DNA of 64,000 nucleotides, from the NCBI GenBank assembly GCA_027972325.1, contig JAPMOS010000005.1:342001-406000 (forward strand), given 5' to 3'. The position numbers were made by a program, and so were the translations under genes. Shown here in pieces: positions 1-10,899 of this stretch; position 1 is the stretch's first letter, and every line of letters begins with the position of its first letter. Origin of the DNA: Paratrimastix pyriformis. Lineage: Eukaryota; Preaxostyla; Paratrimastigidae. The notes beneath the pieces are model-generated. The model made no database searches. It had not been told where the DNA came from and saw nothing but the letters and a program-made list of their open reading frames with translations.

Positions 1-114
1 ACACGGAAAGGGAGGGGTGTGAAAGGGCTGATCAAGACGCCGCTGGTGTTGGTGGTGCTGGGGTGGGTGCAGAGGACATGCACAAGAAGGAGAAGGTGCG
101 TGAAAGGGGATGAT

Positions 115-420
115 GATGACTGGGTGATGACTGGATGAGGACTGGATGATGACTGGATGATGACTGGATGATGATGACTGGATGATGATGACTGGATGAT
201 GAGGACTGGATGATGAGGACTGGATGATGAGGACTGGATGATGAGGACTGGATGATGAGGACTGGATGATGAGGACTGGATGATGATGACTGGACGATGA
301 GGACTGGATGATGAGGACTGGATGATGAGGACTGGATGATGAGGACTGGATGATGAGGACTGGATGATGACTGGATGATGACTGGATGATGAGGACTGGA
401 TGATGAGGACTGGATGATGG
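115..420. repeat. GATGAGGACTG minisatellite
   Basis: About 20 tandem units of roughly 14 bases (ggatgatgaggact), with shorter ggatgatgact variants. It is followed near 420-475 by gatgct and gggt runs. It borders a possible minus-strand exon and no coding sense is evident in it. Confidence 0.9.
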
Positions 421-536
421 TGATGATGCTGATGCTGATGCTGATCGTGGGTGGGTGGGTGGGTGGGTGGTGGGTGGGGCAGATAGAGCAGCCCAAGGCC
501 ACCGCCCAAGCGCCCTTCCCCCTGGACTGGAGAGAC

Positions 537-809
537 CTTCGCTGGGTGGGTGTCGTGATGGCGGGCAGCAGGGCGGGTGACCCAGGCGCTGGGCTCATCT
601 GGCTTGCCAGCCGACGTGTGGTGGGCGAGGGCGCGGGGGCCGCCGGAGGCGCGGGCAGTGCCGGCGGGGGCGGCAGGGCCGCGAAGGGGTTGAGTTGGTG
701 CTGCTGGTGCAGCGGCAGCAGGGAGGAACCCGAGGGTGGCAGGATGGACGTGGGCGGGTGGGTCTCGGGCAGGGTGGAGAGGCAGTACCAGATCCAGTGG
801 GGCACCCGG
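537..809 (-). other. Possible exon of a gene extending left
   Basis: On the minus strand an open stretch follows an acceptor-like ccggccag and ends before a GTCTCT donor. It reads RVPHWIWYCLSTLPETHPPT and then a proline/alanine-rich segment. The start looks like real protein, with aromatic and hydrophobic residues. The F-box/LRR gene just upstream reaches a stop at 1316 in my model, so this could be a later exon of that gene under different splicing, or part of another gene that leaves the window. No family was recognised. Confidence 0.35.
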
Positions 810-1315
810 CTGGCCGGAAAGCGCCGCCGGCGGCAGCAGAGCGGGTGGGCGTGCGGGGCATGGGGGGGTATTGCGGGGATGCCCGACCATGCCAGACGGC
901 GCAGGGGGGGCTGGACGGGGGAGCGATGGCGTCGGCGTCGGGGCCGGGGTGGAGCCGACGCGTCGGGTGGGGGTGACGGCGAGCCTGTGTGCGGGGGTGT
1001 GTGTGCGGGTGTGTGTGCGGGTGTGCGAGTGTGCGGGGGAGGGGGGGGGGGTTGAGATGATGCCGGAACAATCACTCTTCCCCCCCATCGCCATACCATC
1101 ACCCCCATCGCCATCACCCCCATTCCATTTCATCACCATCCGTATCACCCCATCTGTGTCACCTCCTCCTCCCTCCCCCCTCCCCCCCTCCCCCCCCACA
1201 AGGGTATCATCACCCAGCCAGCCAGACCCCGGGATGGCGGCGATGTGGCTCCGACCCCAGATGTCGACCTCCCCAGGGTGCCGCACCCGCGGCAGGGGCA
1301 AGCGGCCCGTCGGGG

Positions 1316-3405
1316 TCAGGATCCGAACTCGGCTCCCTCCTCGCTGGGCGCCAGGCTGGTGCTGCTGCTGCAGGTCTCGTCAAGGTCCGAGGCGGCCACC
1401 GGGCAGGGCTGCCGGTAGGCGGGCGGGGTCCGCGTCCGGTGCGGGCATAGCGAGAAGTGCTGGCGCGGAGGGAGGAAGAGGGTGGTGGTGGTGGAGGAGG
1501 CAGGTTTGCGGGGTGTGGTGAGAAATGGATGGTCACCCGTCATAGTGGTCATGGCCCCATCAGGCCCCCACCCGTGGTATATCCCCCAGGCCACCCCCCC
1601 CCCCCCCCCCATCGCTTCCCTGTCCCCACCCGCCCACGCCCCGGTCTCTCCTCCCCTCCCATCCAGACCAGCGCGCTCAGCACGGCCGGGTCCAGCGGCT
1701 CCCCGCCCCTGCCGGCGCCCCGCACGACGAGCCGCTTCAGCCGGGGGCACATCCGCACCAGGGCCCGGAGGCCCCCCTCGCCCAGGCCCTCGCACCCAAT
1801 GGCCGTCAGCCCGCGCAGCCGGCCCAGGACGGGGACCCGTGGCGCGGGCTGGGGCGGTGCCCCGGGCAGGCTGTGGGCGGCCGGCTCCGTGTCGCTGGTC
1901 TGGAGGGACTTCAGGTAGGTCGGCACCAGGGTGCCCGTCAGCCCGCCGCAGAACTCGAGACGTAGGAAGCGCAGGTGGGGGCAGTGGTGCAGCAGCTGGG
2001 CGAGGCCGAAGTCCGAGGGCCCCGTCATCTCGGGGTCGGGCGACCCGGGGGCCGACGGGCTGGGCGACGGGGCGGAGGACACACCGCTGCTCGATTGGCG
2101 ACGCCGGCGGGATTTGGAAGAGGACGGGGCGGTGGGGACGGCCGGGGTGGTGGTGGAGGCGGCGCCTGGGGGGGCGGGGCTGGCCGTCGACCGCAGCAGG
2201 AGACGCTGGGCGGGGCTGGGCGGGTACTGTCCGAACAGGGTCACGCGCTGTGCGGTGCGGGTGGGTCGGTGGGTGCGGGCAGGTAATGAGGGGGGTGAGG
2301 GGGAAGATGAGGTGAGGTGGGGCTGGGGGGGGCAGACAGACCCGGAGGTTGGGGCAGGAGCGGGCAAGCACGAGGAGGGTCGCGTCGTTGGGCACCCCGA
2401 TCCGCAGTCGCTCTGGCCCGTGGGAGGGGGGAGGGAGAGACGCGCAGGAGAGTGGGGGACTTGTGAGAGGTGGCTATGACCCCCCCGGTCTGCGCGGGTC
2501 CGTGGCTGTGCCCCGTCGTTGGTGGCGCCGGTATGGGGTGCGGGTGTGGGCGCTGCTGTGGCTATTGCCCCGTCGTTGATGTTGGGCTGTGTTTGTTGTG
2601 GTACGGACCGAGTGTGGACGACATCATGAACGAGGCGGGGGGCAGGCCGCCCCTCGGGTCGACCATCAGGTTGGTCTGCATCGACACCAGGGGCTGCCGC
2701 GAGGCCAGCGATTCGTCCGCGTACTGGCGGAGGACCGTCCACGGAACCAGCCCGCTCGACGAGATGAAGAGCCCCTGCAGGTTGCGGTACTGGCCCAGGA
2801 CGGGTATATGACCCGTGGGCATGGGCCCGTCCACCCGGATGGTCATCAGGGCCGGAAGCTCCTGGGGGAGAGTCGCCAGAACGGCCTGCTCCTGCTCCGA
2901 GGTGGGAAAGGTGCACGAGAGGGACCGCAGGAGACGCATGGCGCGCAAGGCATTCAGCAGGCGCCGGGAGAAGTGGATGGTGGTCTCGCGAATGTCGAGC
3001 GAGGTCAACCCGGGGAGCCAGCGGGCCAGAAGAGTGATGCTGCTGTCTGATAGTCGAGTGCACCGCCGAAGAGAAATATCGCTCAGATAAGGCTACGAGA
3101 CCACCCCCGTGACGTGAGTGACGAGTGCGTTGTGCCGGGGCACAGACCAGTCTCTGAACCAGGCAGTTCAGGGTGCCCTCCGTGATCTTTGTTCGCAGGG
3201 ATGGGTGCGAAAAATTTATGTATCCCCAGTGAGTATAGAAGAAATCGTGCCAATCACGGCACACCAACGAGAGTCGGTACAGATTCCGGAGGTCATGGCC
3301 GACAGAGTATAATATGTACGCGCCGAACCAGGGGGGCGTGAAGTAGCCAAACCTCAACAACTCTTCGGTGGTCCCGTGCAACAGGGAAGTGAAAAGATTT
3401 TGCAA
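1316..3405 (-). CDS. F-box-like leucine-rich repeat protein
   Basis: Five exons on the minus strand: 3405-3148, 3092-2609, 2412-2342, 2247-1669 and 1459-1316. They join to 511 codons plus stop with no frame break. Donors are GTCTGT, GTCCGT, GTCTGT and GTCTGG. The N-terminus contains NLYRLSLVCRDWHDFFY, typical of an F-box ('L..VCR.W'). Repeats such as YLSDISLRRCTRLSD, LTSLDIRETTIHF and LRFLRLEFCGGLTG are LRR-like (RNI/AMN1 type). The family usually acts as an SCF ubiquitin-ligase substrate receptor; that role is inferred and no SKP1 contact was tested. A serine/proline insert interrupts the LRRs in exon 4. The last exon is the least certain. The start lies 122 bases from the start of the divergent BORCS8-like gene. 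Confidence 0.72.
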
Positions 3406-3527
3406 GAGGGAACGAGGAGAAGGGGAAGCAGCCGAGGAGGATGGGTGAATAATTCCCGGTGGTCAAGGACACTAATCGCAGTTCAGCGTTCGAAATCGTT
3501 GGTCTCGTGTGAGCGGTTTCCCAAGAG

Positions 3528-4017
3528 ATGGAAATCAGTATCCGAGTACAAAGAGGTCTATTATTGTTTTCCCCGCTTATTTTACCATTCCTGCTCGTTT
3601 TTTCAGTCAACTCACGGATTGCTCATGCCCTCTCTGTTCTCGCTGCCGAACCCACTGTGGGTCTCGCATATGTTTGTGACAACGTTCGAAAGACATCACC
3701 AATGCTGATTCGAGCTGTTCCTGAGCTCAATGGGCTGTTCAAGAAGATCCAGAAGGCCTCCGTGGCCACCACCCAGTCGACGGCCGAAGCTCTTCAGAAA
3801 TTACGGTGCGATGCTGAATGTGAGGAACTGAAAACTTTGATTGCCCAGTCCACACGTTCCGCTCTGCGGGTGGTCAGAGAGTCTGTTGCGTTGCTCTCAC
3901 AATTTCATCGAATGACGACTTTTATTCCCTCCAAGTCCGGCTGCCCTGCAGACCTTGAGAAATCTCAACCGCCCAGCACAGCACCAACAGCCACCACTCA
4001 GATCGTCTGTCTCACTC

Positions 4018-4052
<35 letters not shown>

Positions 4053-7000
4053 ACATACATCATCCGGCTGTGTCTTCCTCTCCTCCGGTCAGGTTGTCTC
4101 CACCCCGCCCAGCCCCGACCCTGGCCTACGACGTCATCAAATCAAACCACCCCGTCGCCTCTATTCGCACCATCCACATCCCGACGGCCCCGCCTAAGCC
4201 TGTCGCTCCCCCCCCGCCGGCCGAAGAGGCTAAACCCCCCGAGGAAGAAGCCGCAGCCCCTCCACCACCACCGCCGGTGACCATCCCCGTCGTGAAGATC
4301 GTCCAGGCGGCGATCCCCGTGGTGGCTCTGCCCCCGCCTCCACCGCCCCCACCCCCACCTCCGGCACCCAAGCCGACCGAACCCCGGCCTTCCTCGCCCT
4401 CCCGTCAGCAGCAGGCATCCCCCCCGCCCGCTGCTCCCGACTCATGCCCGGCGGAGAGCACTCCGGCCGCCGCTCCTGCCCCAGGGACGGGCGCCCGCCG
4501 GCGTCCCGGCCGCAAAGTGCGCACCGTGGCCCCCGTCACCAAGGGCCCCAAGGGCGCCCCGCCCGCCGGGTGGGCCGAGACCGGGGGCATGTCGACGCGC
4601 GAGGTGGCTATCCCCAGCGCGGAGGAGATCCTCGGGTGCGCCGTGACCCTGGACGTCAAGCAGCCCGTGATGATGGCCCACTCTCCGCTGGGCGGCGAGT
4701 TCGGGGGGCTGCGCGCTGGGGGGTTCTCGCCGCTGCCCCCGCTGCCCGTGCTGCCTGAGGCCGTGCCCGTCGCCCGGCAGGACTTCGGGCTGGTGGTCGA
4801 GCCCACCGTCGAGCCGGGAAGTCCGTCAACACCCCCCCCCCCCCCCCCCCACACACACACATCCCTTTCAACATCTTCTTTCTGCTTCTGTTCAACACAT
4901 CCTTCCCCAGCCCAATCGGCCGTCTCCTCGCCGCGCCCGCTCACGGCCGCCCGGCGCCTGGCCACCTCGCCCGGATCCTCCCCGCCCGCCACCCCGCCCT
5001 CCCCTCGGCTCCTCGCCGCTCCGCTCGGCCGGTCCATCATCGCCAAGCCCCGCCTCGCCCCTCCACTCGCCATCTCCCGTCTCCCCGCCGCCTCAGCCAC
5101 ACCCCGCCTCTGCCGTTGCCTCGCCGGTCACCCCGGCAGCCCGCTCGCGGCTCGGCCGCCGAACGGCCGCCCCCGAGGCCCCGTCTGACTCGGGCGAGGA
5201 CGACCAGGACGCGAGCTCGTCCTATTCCGGGTCCGGCAGCGGGTCCGGGTCGGAGTCCGGGTCGTGGTCATCGTCCGCCAGCCCCTCCGAGGGCGAGGAG
5301 GTCGAGGACAACGACGGGGAGCAGAGCGTCACCCCGCCCGCCACCCCCGCCCCGCCGGCGACGGCCGCCACCCCCTCCCAGCACCCGCATACGCACCACC
5401 ACCACCACCACCATCACGGCCAGCACCAGCCGGCCGACAGCCAGCCGCCGCTCTCACCCGCTCCGGCCGTCCCGAGCGTCGACATCACCGAGGCACCAGC
5501 CACCACGCCGACCGAACCCCAGGTTGCATCCGCCGACATCCCCCCGGTGGTTGGCGCATCCCATCCACCCGAACCCGACGTGGCTGATGCCCCGGTTGGA
5601 GCCGCCGCCCATTCCCAGCCGTCGGACGCGGCTGTTGCCCCGGTTGAAGCGACAGCCCCCCAGCCCAATGTGGCTATCCCCCAGGTGGATGCCGCCGCCA
5701 TGCCGACCTCCCCCGTCATCTCCTCGCCCACCGCAGCTGCCGCCCCTGCCCCTGCCCCCGTCCCTGCCCCCGTCCCTGCCCCAGTCCCTGTCGCGGCGGC
5801 ACCCGCCTCGCTCTTTCCGCCCTTTGCGCCCCCTGTGGAGGTGCCCACACCCAGTCCATACTACCCCAACCCGCACCCCGACATGGCGGTGGAATGCTCC
5901 CCGATAGCCTCCACCGCCCCCCCTGATTCCGGCACGGTCGACCTGACCACTGTGGATATCCCCCCGCCTGCCGAACCCCAGTCGACATCCCCCCCGGCGA
6001 CAGCCACCCACGAGGACGCCGCCGTCATCCACGAGGCACCCGCCACCTCGTCCCCCGCCGCCCGGCCCGCAGGCCGCGGGGGCCGGCGCGCCCGCGTGGC
6101 CCGGATCATCGGCAACCCTTCTTCTTCCCCTGCCCCCGTCCGGCCGGGCCCCGCCCCGAGCCTGCTCGTCAGCGACCCCGACAAGGTCTTCGACTTCACG
6201 GCACTGCCCTCGGAGACCGTGTCCGCGGTGGTTCCCGCTGCCCGCAGCAGCACCTGCGTGGCCAGCAGCATCGTCGAGGATGTGGCTCTGGCCCCGGAGC
6301 CTCGCCGGGGGGCCGTCGACGAGCCGGCACCAGCCCCGATGCCTGCGGGCGAGGTGGCCCCCGCGACGGCACATGGTGGCGATCTTGTGGCACCGGCATC
6401 ATCAACCCCGACGCCTGCTGCGCCCCCCGCACCAGCACCAGCCTTAGCACCAGCACCAGCATCATCAACCTCGGCACCAGCACCAGCACCAGCACCAGCA
6501 CCACCAGCACCAGTGGTTATTACCCCGGTGGCCATGCCCGTCATCCGTGTGATCAGCCCGGCCCCCATCCCGGTCGTCATTGCCCCCACGTCCCCCACCC
6601 CGGTGGCTATCACCCCGTCATCCTCCACTCCGGTGGCTGTCACCCCATCCCCTGCCCCGGTGGCTGTCACCCCCTCGGTCGATATGCGGCTATCGCCCCC
6701 ACTTGCCTCCCGGCTGGTCTCCAGCTCCTCCTCAGAGTCGGCCGCTGCCCCGCTGCCCCGCGGTTTCGCTGCGCGCCCCGCCGCCCCCGCCCCCGCCCCC
6801 GCCCCCGCCCCCCTGCCGGCTTCTACTACTTCGCCAGCGACCAGCCCGCCCCCGCCCGCCCAGTCCCAGCTGGCTGCCCTCTTCTCGTCCGGCTCGGGCA
6901 GCCCCGTCCGGCTCGGTGTTTCTCCGGCCGCCCCCGAACCCGCGCCCACCAGCCAGTCCCAGTCCCAATCGCCGGCCCACTCGCCCCTGGGTGCGAGCGG

Positions 7001-7334
7001 GGTCAGCCCGCCCTCCCAGGGGACGCCCTCGTCCCCCTCGACCCCCATCCCCATGGGCTCCCCGGCCATGGGGTCCCACCAGCGCACCCTGTCCTCCTCG
7101 TATTCCGGCGGGGCGGCCATGCTGGGCAGCTCGTACGGGGGCACCAGCTACATGATGATGGGCATGACGCCGGCATCCCCCGGGTTGGGGAGCGCCCCGT
7201 CACCCGTGGCGGCCATGACCACCCTGCCCATCCGGTCGAAGGCCTCCGCCCCCCTGGGCAAGCCGGCCGGGCTGGTGGGCGCCCCCAAGAAGAAGTCCGG
7301 TCCCATGCGGGCAAAGAACCTCGACGATGATTGA
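3528..7334 (+). CDS. BORCS8-like protein with giant Pro/Ala-rich tail
   Basis: The first coding exon is only 10 bases (3528-3537). After a 69-base intron the frame reads INSRIAHALSVLAAEPTVGL and then DNVRKTSPMLIRAVPEL. This matches the BORCS8 (MEF2BNB) pattern 'VLANEPSVALYRLQEHVRRSLPEL', followed by a helical stretch to about residue 130. BORCS8 is a subunit of BORC, which recruits ARL8 and kinesin to lysosomes. A poly-C intron (about 4018-4112) leads to more than 1000 residues of proline, alanine, serine and threonine, including a run of eight His near 5400 and SGSGSGSGSESGS. A further intron lies at about 4821-4910. Frame use changes near 5050-5110, suggesting a missed small intron or an indel. 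The protein ends KNLDDD. BORCS8 is about 120 residues in animals, so the tail is lineage-specific. The homology is my reading only. Confidence 0.55.
4018..4112 (+). repeat. Poly-C intron of the BORCS8-like gene
   Basis: A 33-base C run (4020-4052) at the 5' part of an intron. It is the longest of a set of sense-strand C runs found in introns of many genes here. Confidence 0.85.
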
Positions 7335-7646
7335 TTGAGGCTCCAACCCCGGCCCGAGGCCCCCTGGGGCCCCAAAGGCCAATAACATGTTGTTGTTTTT
7401 TTCGTTGTTGTTTCCTCTCTGGCCGTGGTCTCTGTCTGCCTGCACCCAGCTGTCTTCGAAAATTGACTTTGGCTCAAAGACACCACGTGGCGGCACAAAG
7501 CGACTCGAGAGGCGCGCGGACCCGAAGGGGGATCGACTGGGGGTTGTGTTTTTTTCTCCATCATGATCCTCACGCCCTCAGAGGGCCGAACGGCGTGAGG
7601 ATAATCCAACGAACTGCCCCAAGTTACTCCATAACTGCCTCGCGTC

Positions 7647-8998
7647 CTATTCCTCGCTCCCCGGGGCCACGTCCCCCTCCTCGGCCGCGGCAGCCATCTC
7701 GTCCTCGCGCCGGGCATCCTCGATGCTTGCAAACCCTTGCATGGTGCGCCGGCTGAGGGTCTTGCAGTGGCGATCGCACTGGAGACCCTCCGTTCGCATG
7801 TCCTCCATGCAGGCGCTGTGCTTCTCGGCACAGACGGCCGGGCACTGCTGGCCCCCGCCCGCCTGGCACTGCTCCATGCAGGCTGCGGAGATAACCAACC
7901 AAAAAAAAAAATCGGAGAATAGTGGATTGGACCCCGGGGAGACAGGCAGCAGACTGTCGAGGAGCTGGCGGCACTTCTCGGTGGCCCGGGCCTTGTCCAC
8001 TTGGCATTGGTCCAGGCAGGCCGCGGCACCGCCCGCCCCGAACTTGGCCTCGCATGAACCCAGAAGAGTGTTGTACCGGCCCTGGGAGGGAATCACCAGA
8101 GGGGTAAGATAGCTTGATCCGGAGCGGGGGGATGGCAGACCTGGCAGCGCAGCCGGCAGACGACCCCGGCGTCCGCCTCGGCATCAGAGGACCACACCAT
8201 GATGCTCTCCTCCAGGCTGAGTGGCTCCTCCCCCGGGTTCCTCAGGTGGCTTGGCAGTCGAGTTCGTTCAATTCGCCCTGAGGCAACAAAAAAATGTAAA
8301 GTGTGTGCGTGGTGAGAGAGAAACAAACCTTTGTTGCCGGCGGATCGATCACACATCCAGGTGCACGAATCGTAGAAACCTTTGGCCCACCCTTGGCATC
8401 GTGACAGAGAGGCGATTCGAGAGGGAACCGCGATGGGGCCGCTCTCGTCGTCCACTTCAACTTGAAAATGAGCACAGGGTGCGGGGACGGACAGACACTG
8501 GGCGACCAGGGGAGTGAAGAACTTCTCGTTCTCGGACTGGAAGGAACTTTCGAAACGGCAAAAAAGATGGAACAGACCAACTTCTCCACCAAAAAGCGTT
8601 CATTGAGCGAAGAGAGCGCATTCGAGATCTCGGAAGAGCAGTTCTTTCAGAGAGATCGTGTCGTCTTTAGACAACCTTCAGACAGACCTGGAAACAGCGC
8701 TGCGCGTCAGGGAAACACTTTTCGCGGAGTTGATACGATTCGCAGGTTCTGTAGCAAGTATCCTGATCAACCGTCTGGCGGGTCCCTGATTGAATTTCTT
8801 GGAGATGTTTACATCCGCCAACGCAATTGTTTCTCACGTTATGAAAACAAAGGATGAACTACGCCAGAAATGAGAGGAGAAAAGAAAGAGGCGGACCTGA
8901 CGGGTGCATTCACCTTCACAGCCGAGATCTTTTCGAAGAATCTGGGCCAAAGAAAGAGACCAGATGGTGGCAAAGACGACGAGCCAGGCGCGCCTCAT
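7647..8998 (-). CDS. Secreted CX3C-repeat cysteine-rich protein
   Basis: Multi-exon minus-strand gene. The first exon begins MRRAWLVVFATIWSLSLAQ, a clear signal peptide. About nine CX3C motifs follow: CEGEC, CVGGC, CYRTC, CTWMC, CRLRC, CLDQC, CMEQC, CPAVC and CDRHC. They are spread over about 320 residues among acidic and helical spacers, and the C-terminus is EEGDVAPGSEE. Donors are GTCCGC, GTCTGT, GTCTGT, GTTTGT, GTCTGC and GTCTGC. Twin CX3C is known from small Tims, but a signal peptide and irregular spacing argue against a mitochondrial intermembrane-space protein. I infer a disulfide-rich secreted or endomembrane protein of unknown family. The exon 1 to exon 2 junction does not join in frame with the sites I can see, so the exact join near 8840-8895 is uncertain. 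Confidence 0.62.
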
Positions 8999-9123
8999 CA
9001 GAACAGAATCGCAAGTTTGACAGCTACATCGAAACAGTGGATGAATCCCTTGTGGTTCTGCCAACTGCGTCTTTCACCGAGCCGTTTCTTCCGCGAGGTT
9101 TTGGTTTTGACCTATTACGACGA

Positions 9124-9714
9124 ATGAGTTCGGCGATAGATACCCCACAAAGAGTCTCGAACCCAACTGATACTCCAATGCCGGCTCCGGCTCCAAAAAG
9201 GGCACGGCATCATCGCCTTCCAAAAAAGGAGGATACGCCAGCCAAGACACCGTTGGTTCCACTCCCTCTGACCCCGTTTACAGATCCTGTCACACCAGCA
9301 AAAAGAAGAGCACCATCAAAATCCAAAGATCCCGCACCCACGAAAGAAAAGGAGCTCGAGACGGAGGTCCGCGCCCTCGTCCCATCCTTTATGTCAACTT
9401 TGTTTGTTTCCAATCTCGTTAGAGATTACCGCCCCCTCCACCACCACTTTCCGGCAAGGCCAAATTGAAAGCCTTGATTAACTATTTCCACAAAGTGGAC
9501 GACTATGAGCTTGAGGTCTGTTGGCTGTTCCTTCTCGCCAGGTTTTTGACCAACTCAACCCGCAGGAGGTCGACGAGGACGAATTTCAAAAGCAGCAAGA
9601 GGTCGCCACCCGAGATGGCCCTCGGGATGACGACGTCCGCGTCGTGCGAGCCAAGCTGGAGGTGGCCCCCGAGGAGAGCAGTCCGCTTCCACTTTTGTCG
9701 CGATCACTCAATAA

Positions 9715-9745
<31 letters not shown>

Positions 9746-10057
9746 ACAGGCCAGCAAACCTTGTCGCAGCGACTCAGCCCAACCAAGAAGTCGCCTGCCA
9801 CGCCCACAGCAACCAAGACGGCCACGGTTTCACCACACAGGCCATCGCCGGCCACTCCTGCCGCCCCAGCGGCGCCAGAGAAGGCGGTGGTGCCCGCCTC
9901 GGCCCCGCCACCACCCGTGGGCGGCCCCGCCGTCGAGTCCGCCCCGGCAGTTCCAGTGCCGCCCGCCTCGGCCCCCGCGACGGCACCTGCATCGGGATCT
10001 ACCGTCAGGCAGCAGCCGCCCAGCCAGGAGCTTCCTTCGTATATGACCCTCTCTTGA
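9124..10057 (+). CDS. Unknown basic, proline-rich protein
   Basis: Four exons (9124-9366, 9423-9515, 9542-9680, 9750-10057) join to 260 codons plus stop. Donors are GTCCGC, GTCTGT and GTCCGC. The intron at 9516-9541 is only 26 bases and must be removed to keep the frame. The N-terminal 80 residues are Lys/Pro-rich (PKRARHHRLPKKEDTPAK). A short conserved-looking helical core reads KLKALINYFHKVDDYELEVF and then acidic DEDEFQ. The C-terminal 100 residues are low-complexity Ala/Pro. There is no signal peptide or membrane segment. The composition suggests a nuclear protein, but I recognise no domain. Its start lies 125 bases from the divergent CX3C gene. Confidence 0.6.
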
Positions 10058-10195
10058 GAGAGCCATCCCTTTGGGGGGTCGTACGTCGGCTCCCCTCTTT
10101 GTTTGAGATGCAAATACCAAGAGGAGTTGGGGACGGCGCAGCCTGGATGGTGGTGGGGGGGGTGGGGGTGGGGTCAACACAATTCGCTCCCTTTT

Positions 10196-10648
10196 TTAGA
10201 AGCCAATCTTCCCGCCAGCACCGGTCGCATCCGAGTCATCGTCGCTCCCTGGCAGCGGTCCCTCGATCGTCTCCAGGTCATCTTTAAACGAAGCCAGGCC
10301 CCGGTTCTGTCGACTATCCGACATCTCCTTGCACACCTTTCGCAGGGGAATGGATGGCGCCGGCCTGAGGGCGTCCAGAAAGTGCAGGATGGTCAGGAAT
10401 GGGTGCGAGATGAGGACCCGAGGGCCGCTGTACCGCATCACGGCACGGATCGTCTCACGGTAGTGGGGGTCGGATCGGAAACAGTGGACATGACACTTGG
10501 CGCAAACCGACTTCTTCTCTTGGAAGATGCACCGCGTGACGTGGGCCTTGGTGAAGTCCCAAAGCGCGAGACATTGCGGGCACAGGTCCGGTGCATCAAC
10601 GGAACGGGGGGAGGAAGAATGACATCCGCGGCAATAGACATGGATCAT
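10196..10648 (-). CDS. YgbA-like 'nitrous oxide-stimulated promoter' family protein
   Basis: Intronless 150-residue frame. The order MIHVYCRGCH, then LCPQCLALWDFTKAHVTRC, KSVCAKCHVHCF, IRAVMRYSGPRVL and HPFLTILHFLDAL matches the bacterial YgbA/NO-stimulated promoter family (Pfam YgbA_NO). That family has an N-terminal YCR-H, two CxxC-like pairs (CPxC, CxKCxxHC) and the signature MRYxGPRML. Seven or more Cys/His residues suggest metal binding. In bacteria the family is linked to nitrosative-stress regulons, but the biochemical role here is unknown. A C-terminal acidic tail (GSDDDSDATGAGG) is extra. It is head to head with the RlaP-type gene, 251 bases between starts. The absence of introns in an intron-dense region fits acquisition from a prokaryote. 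Confidence 0.8.
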   Translation of the reverse strand: MIHVYCRGCHSSSPRSVDAPDLCPQCLALWDFTKAHVTRCIFQEKKSVCAKCHVHCFRSDPHYRETIRAVMRYSGPRVLISHPFLTILHFLDALRPAPSIPLRKVCKEMSDSRQNRGLASFKDDLETIEGPLPGSDDDSDATGAGGKIGF

Positions 10649-10899
10649 AATTCGAATTAATTTGAGTTCCCGAGCGATCCTCGGATGAGGGTGTTTTCGA
10701 GAGGGGAGATAACCTTATCAGAAAAGTGAACGGGTTGGGCACGGGCAAAGAAGGCAGACCCAATGTACGGGCTAGTAATAATAAGATAATCGGACCAACG
10801 GACACTGCAAACGAAATGATGGCCCTGGTCAGCACCTTCATGACGTTGAGGCGCTGCCTGCCAAAAAGTTGGCCTCACCCGAAGGGTTCCTGAAGCTAA

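Noticed and set aside
5861-7144. 427-residue minus-strand frame opposite the BORCS8-like tail
   Set aside because: Ala/Gly-rich mirror of the Pro/Ala-rich plus-strand exon, a common GC-rich artefact.
7647-8998. Small Tim / CHCH mitochondrial protein
   Set aside because: CX3C pairs fit, but there are too many, the spacing is irregular and a signal peptide precedes them.
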